Positions 45,354-57,000 of a stretch of DNA of 64,000 bases are shown piece after piece. The notes beneath the pieces are model-generated. The model saw only the letters and a program-made list of their open reading frames with translations, did no database searches and had not been told where the DNA came from. Each line of letters begins with the position of its first letter. Position 1 is the stretch's first letter. A program made the translations under genes and the position numbers. Source of the stretch: Gonatopus flavifemur (taxonomy: Eukaryota; Arthropoda; Insecta; Hymenoptera; Dryinidae); the NCBI GenBank assembly GCA_018340375.1, contig JAFFJZ010000001.1:74392001-74456000 (forward strand), in the 5' to 3' direction.

Positions 45354-45500
45354 CGGGGATGACCGATAATTCATCAATAGTATCGTTATTTTTTTTAGAA
45401 AATTCATATCTACCTTGTATAAATTTTTATAAACTTTCGATTGAAACTTGATACATATTTTATATGAAAATATCGATTCTGTAAATATCGGTCATCCCTA
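45354..45500. mobile_element. hAT-like hairpin MITE with perfect 8-bp duplication
   Basis: CGGGGATGACCGATA and TATCGGTCATCCCTA are the ends. GTCGGTAC is perfectly repeated at 45346-45353 and 45501-45508. The interior signature GAAACTTGATACATATTTTA links it to the 30257-30388 family. Confidence 0.85.
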
Positions 45501-45508
45501 GTCGGTAC

Positions 45509-46811
45509 AAAAGATTTGTATATATCAAATGATGTTATTTATCGATAATTGAAGCATATGCTTAGATTTTTTCAATCAGACTTCTTTGATCATCAAAATG
45601 TATCTATATATCAGAATTATTGATAGTTCTGAGAATGGTTCAAGGATACTCGAAGACCCTTTTAAAAGTAATAAATCTGAAGAATGATAACAAGATAACG
45701 AGAGAGAGGTTTCAAGTTATTGCATAAGAAACCTTTCCAGAATCATTTTAGGATAGAACGAAAGTTATGTTATGTGATAAATTATTAATGAAAATTTCAA
45801 CAGCTTTCAAAAAGTGAAAATTCATTTATCCTGCCTGTTTGATAGATAAGATAATTATTCGAGCAGACGCTTCCTTTTAGCCGGGATCTTATTTCCCTTG
45901 AGTAATAATAAACTAGAAAAATGATGAGAAATATGCCACTTTCTCATCATGTAATTCACTGAGAAGGGATCTATCAAATACTTGATTCCGATTCAAATTG
46001 TGCAAAGCATGCGGTGAGTTTGCGGATCACATTGGAAGGCAACATAAGAGGTAGCATTCACTCTGAAGTATCTAGTGAGAACAATTAACTATGTGTATAA
46101 TTGTGAGATAGGTGCATCCTTTTATTAATTTCGTTTCCGGAATTTGAAACGTGGAAAGTATATAATCTGATATCGTGATATCTTCAATTATCAAGAATGC
46201 AGGTATTTTATTTCATCATCGAATATTGAAAACAATTGATAAAGAGGAAAATGTTGAATTTGTTCACACGTCTAAATTTCAAACCTATCATTTTTGAAAT
46301 GATCTGGAATCAGAAAATGTTGACTGTTTTATGCTGTTTTTTATCCTGCATGAAAATCTTGCATTTATCCCCCTATTTCTCTCCGTGTGAAAATTTTAAT
46401 CTGTTTTTATCTGTGAATTTCAGAAAATTGGGCGAAAACAGTCCTTATTTTGGTTTGATTTTATCTTTCAGCTGGACAAAAACAAAGTGAAATGAAATCT
46501 GTTTAAGTCTTTAGGAAAATGAATTGATTCCGCGTTTAATTTATTCTCAATCGAAAGTTTATTATTAAAAAATTGGATTCAATTGGTGGATTAATTTGAA
46601 TTGAGTGTAGTTTTTCGAAGATTTTAACAGATTCCATTTGAATTTGTTTTTGTCCTGCTGTGTGACTGAACAAAATGAAAATAAAGTCTGTATTGTCCGG
46701 GTGGAGGGCGAAATGAGACTAGAGCGGAGACTTTGAACTTGTTTGTTGGAGATTAGAAACGCACTGAGGAAAATGAATGTTGTGGAAATTATCTTTGAAT
46801 ATAGTAACGTA
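45509..46811. other. No feature recognised
   Basis: Low in repeats. No supported gene. CTCTCCGTGTGAAAA near 46380 is a lone MITE-like end. Confidence 0.35.
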
Positions 46812-47078
46812 CACTGAGAAAACAGATATCTTGAAGAATGCCATAATTTATGGATTGTTGGCGTTGATCTGACCCGAGTCAAAATATTTACGTGAACGAA
46901 CCTTTAAAAGTCCCATAATTTCTTGGACTTTTATAAAGAAGTATGGTACCTTCCTCATAAAAGTCCCAGCCATTATGGTACTTTTAGAGGTATCTTCACG
47001 TAAATATTTTGACTCGGGTTAGACCAACGCCAAAACTCCATAAATTATGGGATTTTTCAAGATACCTTTTTCTCCGTG
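46812..47078. mobile_element. CACTGAG/CACGGAG-end MITE, TA target
   Basis: CACTGAGAAAACAGATATCT and AGATACCTTTTTCTCCGTG are the ends, with TA on both sides. The arms share CCATAATTTATGGA, GACCCGAGTCAAAATATTTA and complements. Its two ends mix the CACTG and CACGG variants, which shows these are one superfamily. Confidence 0.85.
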
Positions 47079-47161
47079 TACTTTACGGTAGAATCATGGT
47101 AACTGAGGGAATAAATACCATTCGATTGTTCAATACAACCCAAGCAGAGGTGAAAAATAGG

Positions 47162-47305
47162 CAGTGATGGGTACGCTACTCGTTACCTTTACTCATTTAT
47201 ATATAGAATATATATAATAATGCATGTTTTGTATATAATTTATATCCCATTATACATATTTTGTATGAGGATGAGTAACGGTACCGAGTAGCGTACCCAT
47301 CACTG
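47162..47305. mobile_element. hAT-like MITE (CAGTGATGGGTA ends)
   Basis: CAGTGATGGGTACGCTACTC and GAGTAGCGTACCCATCACTG are perfect inverted ends. Flanks AAAATAGG and GAAATAAG match at 6 of 8. The core is TATATA-rich. Confidence 0.8.
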
Positions 47306-47320
47306 GAAATAAGCTAACCA

Positions 47321-47670
47321 CCCAGACAAAAATTCCCGGATGGGTGGGATTCCCAAATTCGCTTGTGGACTCAGGTTCCTGGCCGGGACCCGCCAGGTCC
47401 TGGCCAGGTTCTGCCCAGGACGAGCCAGGTCCTGCCTGGAACCCCTCTGGTTTCCACTCATGGCCGGTCAGGTTCCCGCTCGGGACCAGCAAGGTGGTGA
47501 CTCGAGCAGGAACCTGACCCGGCTGCCGGGTCCCGGGCGGGAAGCTGACAGGTCCCGAGCAGGAACCAGAGGGTTTCCAGGCAGGACCTGGCTGAACTCG
47601 GGCAGGACCTGGCCAGGACCTGGTGGATCCCGGTCAGGAACCTGAGTCCACATGCGAATTTTTGTCTGGG
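47321..47670. mobile_element. GC-rich CAGGTCCTG-word foldback
   Basis: CCCAGACAAAAATTC and GAATTTTTGTCTGGG are perfect ends, with CA on both sides, followed inward by GTGGACTCAGGTTCC and its complement. The left arm carries a 26-bp extra stretch ending in a second AATTC. The interior repeats CCAGGTCCTG, GGGACC and complements, giving GC content far above the surroundings. Confidence 0.8.
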
Positions 47671-47674
47671 CATA

Positions 47675-47845
47675 CACCGAGAGAAATTTGTAGTTAAATT
47701 TACTATGGGATTATTGCGGCTACGGAACAGACTGAATTTCTAATAGAATTTCCTGTGAAACTGCATTGTAAAGTCCATTGTAAGTTCAGTCTGTTCCTCG
47801 GTTACAAAGTACCATACTAAATTTAACTCTGAATTTCTCTCCGTG
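47675..47845. mobile_element. CACCGAG-end MITE, TA target
   Basis: CACCGAGAGAAATTTGTAGT and CTGAATTTCTCTCCGTG are the ends, with TA on both sides. The arms share AAATTTACTATGG and CAGACTGAA with complements. It starts 4 bp after the end of the previous element. Confidence 0.85.
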
Positions 47846-48441
47846 TATAGGTTAATAGGTTAGTCCTCGCCGCACCCTTAGGAAAGTTTTCCTCGTCCAT
47901 GCCAAATTTCCTTGTTCTGTTCCGTATTTTTTTCCTCGAAACATGGAAATTTGACAAGTTTATGGAATTGAATAGGGAAAAGTTTTCTACGGGTATGAAA
48001 GAGTATTCTTCACCTGCGTAAGGCTGGCTCCATTTTTCATCATTTCACGGGTGAAAATTATACGAAATAACGATCATTCCATTTTCCTCAATGCGAAAGC
48101 AGATGAAAACTCTCACACAAAGTAGAATAAAAACATTATTATTCTCAGAAAACGAATGGAGTCCAAATTTTTCGATTCGGAATATCAATTTTCATTATTT
48201 TCATGTATCATTTTACAAAATCGTTAGCTTTATCGACAAAGGGTTGGCTAGTGTTGCTAATGAAATGATTGTCCCGTGGGTACCGAAGATACAATTTAGC
48301 TGAGGCAACTGAAAAACTTATTTCCGTGTAGCGTTGATGAAATATATCTTTCATCCCAATTGAAGATTAATTTGATTTCGAACATTGTTGGGAAGATTAT
48401 TCCGGTTTCACCGATCATTAAGTTGACTAAAGCATGGGAGA
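47846..48441. other. No feature recognised
   Basis: No gene or repeat ends supported. Confidence 0.35.
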
Positions 48442-48799
48442 GTGGGAGGGGGGGGGGGGAGCCGAATTTTGCGCGAATTTTTTTCAAAAGATACGTAATT
48501 AATACCAATTTAAAGTGAATAATAATGAATTACGTACTTGGGAATTGCACACTGCCGCGCACTTTGAATTTCCCAATGATTTCTGACGGCTGAAAAATAA
48601 AATTGTGGAATTTAAAATGTAAACAAATTTTTTACAATGTATTTTCTTAGCCTTCAAAAATCATTGGGAAATTCAAAGTGCGTGGCAGTGCGCAATCCCA
48701 TGGACGTAATTCATTATTATTCACTTGAAATTTGTATGAATTACGTATCTTTTGGGAAAAGTTCGCGCAAAATTTGACTTTTTCTCTTTCCCACTTCCC
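48442..48799. mobile_element. Foldback with GTGGGAGGGG / CCCACTTCCCC ends
   Basis: The arms at 48461-48580 and 48655-48776 pair through TTTTGCGCGAATTTTTTTCA, AGATACGTAATT, AATAATGAATTACGTAC and CACTTTGAATTTCCCAATGA with complements. The left end includes a run of 11 G. Confidence 0.7.
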
Positions 48800-49302
48800 C
48801 AAAACTCGAGGCCCCTTGAAAAGTTAAGAAATCTTTTGAATGGAAGACTTCTTTTAGACCTTCGAAAGATATTTAAACACGTTGCATGAGATATTTTGAG
48901 ACACAAATTGTTATGTAGATTATCATTGTGATTTTCGTGTGTTGGAAATCTGGATCGTCAATCCTCCTCATAGTAAAATTCTTGAGATTATGTTTTGAAA
49001 TCGATTCATTACATCTATAATTCATAGTCTTAGCTTGAAACATACAATCATAATGATTTGAGGTTTCATCCGTACAAGAGAAGTTTGATATGGATGAATT
49101 CAATTGATTGAATTTTTATAATCCAATTACTTTCTGGCTGCTTATCAATTTCGATCTTGCGTCAGTAATGTGATGAGAATTTTTGCTTAGAGGGGGGAGC
49201 ATACAAGGGTTACAGATTTAAAATACCATTCCACGAACGGGTGGAAGTTTATCATTTCTATGAACATTGAATAAAATAAGGATATATATATTCAGCAACT
49301 AC
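48800..49302. other. No feature recognised
   Basis: AT-rich. No gene supported. Confidence 0.35.
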
Positions 49303-49660
49303 AGGGTAGGATGGTTCTTATTTGACTCAAAAAAGTTTCTTTCAGTTTGTTTTCATTTTCTGTTGTCAAAAAAAGAGTTTTTTTTGTATGGGGCACCCTG
49401 TAATTTTGTTCCATATTATGAAGAAGTCCTACAATATTTTTTACATAATTTTCAAAAAAGATTTAGGGGTCGCTACCGACTTTTTCAATAGGCATTTTTG
49501 ATCCCTATTTCAAACGTCGGTAGCGACCCCTGAATCTAGGTTGAAAATTATGTAAAAAATATTGTAGGACATATAACAGTATGTCATATAACGTATAACG
49601 TATTGTAGGACTAAAACAAACTAAAACAAACTGTTTTGAGAGAAATAAGAACCACCCTAA
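49303..49660. mobile_element. Foldback with AGGGT..GGTTCTTATTT ends
   Basis: GGATGGTTCTTATTT at the left and AAATAAGAACCACCCTAA at the right are inverted. The core arms TCCTACAATATTTTTTACAT and GGGGTCGCTACCGAC pair with 49521-49578. Confidence 0.65.
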
Positions 49661-49730
49661 TACAGGGACTACGAAAAACTTTGGGTGCTTCAATGCCTGG
49701 TTAATCACTCAATCGGAAATTTACAAAAGG

Positions 49731-49967
49731 CGCAGTACTGCACCATTACTGGCCAAGACTGTGATAGGGTACTTTACTGTACTAGGGATTGAGTACTAAT
49801 ACTATTATTCGCAATCAGTGCAGTGCTTGTACTGGATCAGTTCCCAGCCGGCATGAAGCTCTCAGTACTGGTTTGTCAGTACAGGAATAGTACTGTATTT
49901 CTATGTATCCAGTACTGATCCCCTAAGAATTGGCCGAGTGTTGAAGACGCAATACTGGCACTGTTCT
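49731..49967. repeat. CAGTACTG-word region
   Basis: About twelve CAGTACTG, AGTACTG or GTACTGTA words lie within 240 bp (49735, 49770, 49880, 49905 and others). It resembles the interior of a word-type foldback, but terminal repeats are not clear. Confidence 0.5.
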
Positions 49968-51099
49968 GCAACTGTTGTCAACATGCGCATAGTTCAGATT
50001 TTTTTGATTGGACACTTTCAAACCGATTGGCTTATTTTAATAACTCAACCTCCTGTATGTTTGTTATCTTTTTTATATAAGTCAGACTAAAAATGATATC
50101 CTCGAAAGTCAAGAAGCATAAATCAAGTCTGTTTCCATTTGATCTTATGATTCATTATTTTAATACAATACCATGAAAGTTGTTCATGCAAACCTGTTTG
50201 TTCATATTGTTTTGATGTTTTATTGTCATTTTATTTCAGTTCTCCCGTGTTATTCGATGTATGATGAATCGCAGTTGTTCATTAAACAATTCCTCCAAGT
50301 CATTTGGTAAGTTCAATTTAGGGTATTCTAAGTAGTAATTTATTGTATACAAATTTTGTGGATCATACAAATGGATTAGATAATGATTATTCGTAAAATC
50401 CTAGCTAGATATGATTTGTGACATTTCCCAGGCCTGGCGAGAGCCTGCTGGGGCCTCGTCAGGCTCTGGTCGGCTTTGAAGAGCAACGGAATGCCACGAG
50501 TCTTTCCCAACTTTTCCCATAGAATACGAAGGTTCAAAGGATGTTCAGTGGGGGTGCATCGAACGTCCGGACATTGGATCGTTCACTGAACATGCCCAGA
50601 AGGTAAATAGACGTACAATGAACCTAAATTTCACCTAAAAGGTTCGTATTCTCACTTCTCTTGGGGTTGTATGCTCTTTACAACTTGCTTCAGCGTGCAG
50701 TTATATTTTAGAAACTGGAAAGTATTTATAAAAATTTCCTCATCTCAAGATACTTTTTTAGAATTCTTTTGTGTTGTGCGGATACATCTTATCCCATCTT
50801 TCCTTCCTATCTTTCGATTATAATCTAATGAAAAGTTGCACATGATGTCAAAGCCATCATTCGAAATTGAACCTATTGACGCATAAAAATTCCATATTAA
50901 ATTTTCTACAATAATTCACCGTTATGACACGAAGGAAAATAAAACGCGAATGGAATGGTCGATCGTGGACACAAGAACGTTGAAAACCTTACAAATCAAA
51001 TCCACGATCATTACTTACAAATTATCGACCGATACGCATTAAAAAACGTTGGGTTAGATTATTGTTGGTTTCGGCTTTCTCCATTTTAATACCCATATA
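49968..51099. other. Unannotated; inverted relative of 44616-44755
   Basis: 50520-50672 (TGTTCAGTGGGGGTGCATCG, ACGTCCGGACATTGGATC, TTTCACCTAAAAGGTTCG) is a diverged inverted copy of 44616-44755. No gene supported. Confidence 0.4.
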
Positions 51100-51950
51100 C
51101 TACAGTTCTATCGGCTCGATTTTCACAATGATGAAGTTACATGTGTGTCACGCGACACGTACAACATACGTACCGATGGCACAAAAGCGTCATCGTAAAA
51201 CCGAGATATAAAAGGAACGTTTCTATCGGTGGTCGTCGTCTCCGGTCGAAGAAAGTCAAGAATTTTCACCTCTTAGAGAAAGCAAAGCGCGTATTACGCC
51301 ACGCTTTAATCTCTTTCTCTACCTCACATCACGGCCTTCGATTTCAATTCTCCATCGATCGCATCATCGTTATTATCATTATCATCATCACCATCATCAT
51401 CGTCATCGTCATCGCGATGTGTCATCGAACGTGCGCTCTGTGGTATGGTACCTTGCGCTCGCTTGATACATCATACTTTTACCACGCAAACCAAACTATC
51501 TCTCTGTGGTTCCAATTCGCGTACGTTGCACGTGTATCAGAGATAACCAATGGAGCTTGATTGCACGGTACTTTATGAATTTGACGCTTCGAAAACGTGA
51601 AAAAGAAACGTCATCGTCTTTTCTCGTTTGTCTCTTTCACGAACGTTCAGCCCCGAGGTGATGCGTGGAAATCGTTCCCAGTTGGAAGTGTTTGTGTGCA
51701 AATATCAACAACAACAAAATCATTCATTATTCATTCATTGATTCATTTATTCGTAACCTTCGGTGGAAAATTGTATTCGATATCATTGGTTTCATGTGAA
51801 TTTTAACGAAATTGAATAGTGATTCTTACGATTCCGGTAACATTACATTGAGTGGACTCTCGATAACAATGACTAATTCCAAAGTAACAGTATCCTTGGT
51901 GGAAATATAGTGCGAGTTCGTGTAAGGAAGTGTCATTTCTACACTCATCA
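51100..51950 (+). promoter_or_regulatory. Candidate promoter / untranslated first exon
   Basis: This segment has visibly more CpG than its surroundings and no MITE ends. A TATAAAAGG box at 51207-51215 is followed about 25 nt later by CGGTGGTCGTCGTC. The open frame 51141-51560 runs through an (ATY)n microsatellite and has no family signature, so I do not call a protein. Direction and function are inference from composition and the TATA box alone. Confidence 0.3.
51363..51418. repeat. ATC/ATT trinucleotide microsatellite
   Basis: ATCATCGTTATTATCATTAT and following CATCATC units run for about 55 bp. Confidence 0.85.
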
Positions 51951-53725
51951 AGTGCGTAATGTGTCATCCTTCATTGCACTATCGACACCTTATTTTCTCC
52001 AGGGATTTGTAACTGATTGGAAGACGAACTTGAGTGGGAAAATTTGTAGAATTATATGTAAACTATATTAAATTTTTATGTATAAATTAAATATAATTCC
52101 ACAAATTTTTCAACTAAGAAGTTGTCGAGAGTCTGTTTGAGAGGTCCCCTGCTGGAAAAGAGAGATTCAAATGAATTGGAAAATGTAATCGAATTGAATG
52201 CGTTTTCTTGTTCCGATGTTTGAAATTAAATTGAAAACATTATTCTTATTTTACACGAATGCATAATACACTGGAAAAGAACAATTTCTTCCAACCAAAT
52301 AAATAATTTATTTGTCCTCTCTCCATGAATTTCTCTTAGGATTAATGAGATATTTAATCGAATCAAATAATGGAATGCTTGCCCCAAATTAATTTCGTCT
52401 TCTAAAGAAATGATTTAATAGTCACGAGTAATCAGTTTTTGCATCTAATTGAATATTTAATTTCTACAAGTAAATATTTTATGGAGAGGAGACAAATATT
52501 TTTTAAGGATGCAATGTTCAGCTCAATTGGAATGAATCAGGGCGAATTAATACGAATGCATGTATTTCAATCTGAATTTCATTGGCATTCGTTGTGAATC
52601 GAAAAGGATGTAATCACAATCCGCAGACGACTTGGAAGAATTGAGATAAATCGGAATGGATTAAATTGCAATTCTCAGGAATTTCTGCAATCGTTCTTTT
52701 CATTCACGTTTTTCCATAGAAAAAAAACCCGATTTTATTGTTCAAGCAACAACAATCATTGGATTTACTTCAAAGTGTTTTTTTTTTTCATTAGATAAAG
52801 ATCAAGTGAATGAAAAAAGCTTTTGGGATCGCTTTTCATGATTCTTTAATGTCAAATTTGCTCAGATCCAACAATAAACTTTCAGGAAAATTTGTTCCAT
52901 TCTGGCAAAACGTCTCATTTTTTTCTCCAAAAAAAGATGCAGAACTTCTTTAAATCCATATTTCATTTCCAGATAAAGTGCGCATTATACATATTCGATA
53001 ATTGAAAATATAATAAACCACCTTTTCAAATATAATCAATGATTAACAAAAATAGTGTCAAAGAACCATTCCTGTTACCCGAATGCCACGATTCCACTCA
53101 AATACCATTTGTTTTACTTTTCTTCAGCAGTTTCATGAATTCTGCACAATTTCGGTTGATTAGAACGGAGTAAATCTCTAATAGTTTCATTTTTCATGTG
53201 TTATTGGTTCCCTAATCATTTAACCAGGAGATCCATCTCTGTCCAAAACAAATCTATCTAATCAGAATAAATTGAGAATGTCTACACGACAAGTCGATTA
53301 GTAAAAAGTTGGTTGAGATTTGGTATCTAGCCAATAATTAATTACGTTATTTCAAATCAGTTTAATAACTACTTATAAAGATTGGCATTGCCGAATAATT
53401 TAATCATGATGGATGATCATAGATTCGCAAAGTAAAAGAATACTGTTTTCTCAAGTGTGTATAGATGTTTTGCTACACGTCTCTTCAAATGGTTCAATGA
53501 TGCTGTGTAACGCTCTTTTGTTATCTTTTCTCCTTTCCCTGAATAGTTCATCAATATTATGTCATGTACGTTTCAAAAAAACACAGTTACCATGACCTTT
53601 TGAGAAGATTAAACTGTTTTTACTTTCGTTGGTACACTTTCACCAAGAGAAATTTATGGTTTTGATTATTTCTTCATTTCAAAACGTCATGAAGTGTTCA
53701 GAATGAGATCATTATAGTGTCATAA
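51951..53725. other. Unannotated; hairpin at 52027-52132
   Basis: AACTTGAGTGGGAAAATTTG pairs with AAATTTTTCAACTAAGAAGTT (52027-52132). 52271-52510 contains a decayed CACTGGAAAAG MITE related to 14963-15214. No gene supported. Confidence 0.4.
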
Positions 53726-53930
53726 CCCTGCTGAAAATACCAGGCAGATCCGGATAAGAAGTAGTTGTCAGGCTCTGCACGGTTTTTATCCCAGGAAATC
53801 CGGTCAAAAACTGACGAAATCTCTACCTGGTTTCGTCCGGAATCACTAAAACAAAATCAGGTAGAAAGTTTGTCAGTTTTTAACTGGATTTCCTGGGATG
53901 AAAACCGTGCAAAGCCTGACAACAATAGGG
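53726..53930. mobile_element. CCCTGCTGAAAATA-end hairpin MITE
   Basis: The arms TTGTCAGGCTCTGCACGGTT and ATCCCAGGAAATCCGGT pair with GGATTTCCTGGGAT and AACCGTGCAAAGCCTGACAA. The right end is AATAGGG. A degenerate relative lies at 43541-43905. Confidence 0.65.
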
Positions 53931-54391
53931 AAATATGTTAGAATTCATTTCTGACACCATAACTTTTTTGAGACATGCATGCCATGAATTTCTACATCGT
54001 ATAAAAAATTTTCTATCCGAATAAAGTTTCTTAGCAGATAATGATATTCATTTGAGCTCACCCAATGTTGTATCTCAAATTGCGCTTAGATGACTCTTTG
54101 GTTACGTTTTCAAGCCACTCTATACGTTTTATTTCATATCCATGAAGTTGGAATTGAAACGAAATGAAAATTCAAACTCTCAAACATGATGGATGATCAT
54201 GATTTGTCTTTTCAAATTGGCTCCTTGGAACTTGAAACATCGTTCGAAGGATGGACTACAAGATTTTTGGATCTTAACAACAGAATGTTTTGTCATCCGA
54301 TTACTAATTTGTTTCAATGAACGATTCAAACTTCAGCAACAACAGGGAAATATTATAAAAACAATAAGGGGATTTTGCAAGGACGGGGACA
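53931..54391. other. No feature recognised
   Basis: No repeat ends or gene supported. Confidence 0.35.
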
Positions 54392-54761
54392 CACGGAGAG
54401 AAAAAATTTGCTGACGCAGCAAATCGAGGTATTATATATAGAATAGCAAAATTTTTTGCTGACCTAGCTAAAAATTTGCCATAATAGCAATCGTCTTAGC
54501 TACGACAGCAATTTTTTAGCTGTGGCAGCAAAAAATGTTTGCTCCGCCAGCAAATTTTCAGTATTATATACAGAATAGCAAACAAATTTTGCTGGGATAG
54601 CAAACATTTTTTGCTGCCACAGCTAAAAATTCGCTGTTGCAGCTAACAAGATTGCTGGAACAGCAAATAGTTTGCTGTCACAGCAAAAAATTTGCTGCTC
54701 TGGCAAAAGGAACCCAGCAAGAGTAGATTTCGCTGCCACAGCGAATTCCTTTTTCTCCGTG
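54392..54761. mobile_element. CACGGAG-end foldback filled with TTGCTG/CAGCAA words
   Basis: CACGGAGAGAAAAAATTTGC and CTTTTTCTCCGTG are the ends, with CA directly repeated at 54390-54391 and 54762-54763. The interior is an array of TTTGCTG..., AGCTGTGGCAGCAAA and TTGCTG-N5-CAGCAA units, about 20 in 350 bp on both strands. Two of them are separated by the same GTATTATATA.AGAATAGCAAA spacer. No coding capacity. Confidence 0.85.
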
Positions 54762-55964
54762 CAATGTTTTTGCATTTTAGTACATTTTTTGTCCATGCAT
54801 TCGCGACGTATGAGAATTTTACATTAAATATGAAATTTTTTATTGACTGCAAGGATATCTGTTTCTTGACATTTAAGAATGATTATAATTATAAGAAAAT
54901 TCATATCTTCGTAGAATGAATTCTGTGATTGATTTTGGAACACAATAATAATTAGCTAGAATTATTTTTGCATCCTACAAAATCGCAATCTGAATTTATT
55001 ATTCACCACAATTTCAACATATACAAATTTTTATCTTCGAAAGATTGTGAAAGTGAAAGAAAGTCAGTTGGATAATAGATTGGTATTCTGCAAGTGTTTA
55101 TTAGTTAACTAATGTATACCTCTTGACAGTAACAAGTAGAGATTGTGTTGCGGAATCAATACATTAACACTTTGTTTCAGAAGTACATAATTAACTGGAA
55201 TTCCCTGTGCATTTGGAAAAGGTTGCATTCCCAGGACGTGATTTTCTCATATTTCGAAAAGATGAGAAATATTTGCGGTCCGAGAGACAGGGAATGAGAT
55301 GAAACTGCCATTTGTTTCTTGTTCAATTCTCTACACTTTTCCTTTTTGCATTGTAAAAATTCGATTGAAAATTGTTAAGAGGTTGATCTAATATTTCATC
55401 AAAAGCTCTGAATGGAATTTATATTTCTGTCTTTATTCATTCACGTTGATGCCGTGTCACATTAAATGGAGCTGGCTTCGCTGCATTGATTGATGATATT
55501 TCACATTATCGACATCCCGAGTCAAAAGTGAAACCTGATTTAGCTCTGATTCGTTGCGTCATCAGGTTTGATCTCATTTCTCACCCTGTTCTCAACCTGA
55601 TCTCGTTTTCAAACTTCTCATTCGATCTGATGTTAATCTTCTTTCGACCTGATTAAATTCTGGATCGTTGCGTATTACGGAGTTGATCAGACTTTAAAGA
55701 GTATCACAATCTTTCGACTACTCGGGATTTTTCATGGAAAAATCGTACAGGTTTTATTGAATTTTATAAAATGTCGATCGAAACTTTGTATATATTGTAT
55801 AAAAAATGTATTTATACGATTTAAGCGGTGAATTTACCGAACGATTAATCGTTAACATCTTTTTTAATTTCACTATCTGAATTGGCTTCGATCGTATTTG
55901 TTAAAAATCAAACCATGTGTGGAGATTTCAAACATCATCAAATCTCTCTGAACTTGGTCCGTGT
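54762..55964. other. Unannotated; dispersed repeat at 55517-55697
   Basis: AAAAGTGAAACCTGATTTAG through GATCGTTGCGTATTACGGAG (55509-55697) is the longest of three copies of the segment also at 3034-3105 and 30812-30876. The rest is featureless. Confidence 0.4.
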
Positions 55965-56154
55965 CCCGTGTCGAAAAATTTGGACGGTTTTTGGCCTCAT
56001 ATTCCGTTTTTAGACTGATTTTGTCCTAATTGTTGAATAATGCGGATAAAAACAGTACTTTTCTATGATTTTATCCGCATGATTCAACAATTAAGACAAA
56101 ATCAGTCTAAAAACCAAATATGAGGACAAAAACCGTTCAAAATTTTCGACCCGG
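55965..56154. mobile_element. Near-perfect hairpin MITE, CCCGTGTCGAAAA ends
   Basis: CCCGTGTCGAAAAATTTGGA and CAAAATTTTCGACCCGGGG are the ends. The arms pair almost throughout (TTTTTAGACTGATTTTGTCC and ATGCGGATAAAA with complements), leaving a loop of about 12 nt around 56055. Confidence 0.8.
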
Positions 56155-57000
56155 GGTTTCCTTTTGTGAAATTGAATGGATCCCATGGAGAAGAATTTGC
56201 AGTTAATTCATGGACATGTACAATTTCTCTTACCATTGAAAAAAATTCTGGTAATTCCAACTAAATTTGAGTAGATTCGTTGGCAGTTGCAGCCCCAGCG
56301 ATTCCAAAGTGACTAATTTTTTTGGTTTGGTAAAAATTTGTGTAATGACGGTTGCTCAGAAGAAATCTGCCCTCAAAAGTTCACCAGAAGATATAGTGCA
56401 TTTTTGGAATTTTTTTTTTTGTATTTGAAAATTCACCAAATAGAGATTGGTTGAATTTTTGTTGAATTTTGGTCATTTTTTGTTTTTTGGGAAAAATGTC
56501 CAAAGCGACCAACGAGTTACCAAAATCAAGATTTTTCACCAACATGTAACCGAAATTTTTGGTCGCTTGTCTGCAAATCATACTCCAAAATTGTCTTTGT
56601 CACAAGTTTGATTTCAAATGGTCGTATAAATAACAAAAGTAATTTTTGTGCGTGTTTTTCGAACTCTCGTATAAATTCAGACTACAATCTCATCGAATTT
56701 CATACGATTTTATTCGATTAGATTCAACAAATCATTTATATCCATTATTCTAGGAATGTGCTCTTGAAAGATCATTATTGATTCCAACTTGTAATCTTCG
56801 AACAAGTGATCTAACGGATTATCGAAAGCCGCGAGATTGTGGTTTCCATTATACAATATTTGTGGTCAGTACATTGCGCTCTATTTGTTACAACTGCAAC
56901 TATAATAGTTATCATTATTATTACGACTACTGTAAATCGTGATCTCGATGGGACTGTTTATACCGAGTAAGACGATCGCAAGACATTGATAATAACATGG
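56155..57000. other. Unannotated; possible old hairpin 56308-56570
   Basis: AAGTGACTAATTTTTTTGGT and AAATTTTTGGTCGCTT may be remnant inverted ends. No gene supported. Confidence 0.35.

Noticed and set aside
47340..47645. 101-codon Gly/Arg/Pro-rich open frame
   Set aside because: It lies wholly inside the GC-rich CAGGTCCTG foldback, with similar frames on the opposite strand.
51141..51560. 139-codon plus-strand open frame
   Set aside because: Its middle is translated from an ATC/ATT microsatellite (poly-Ile) and no part resembles a protein family.
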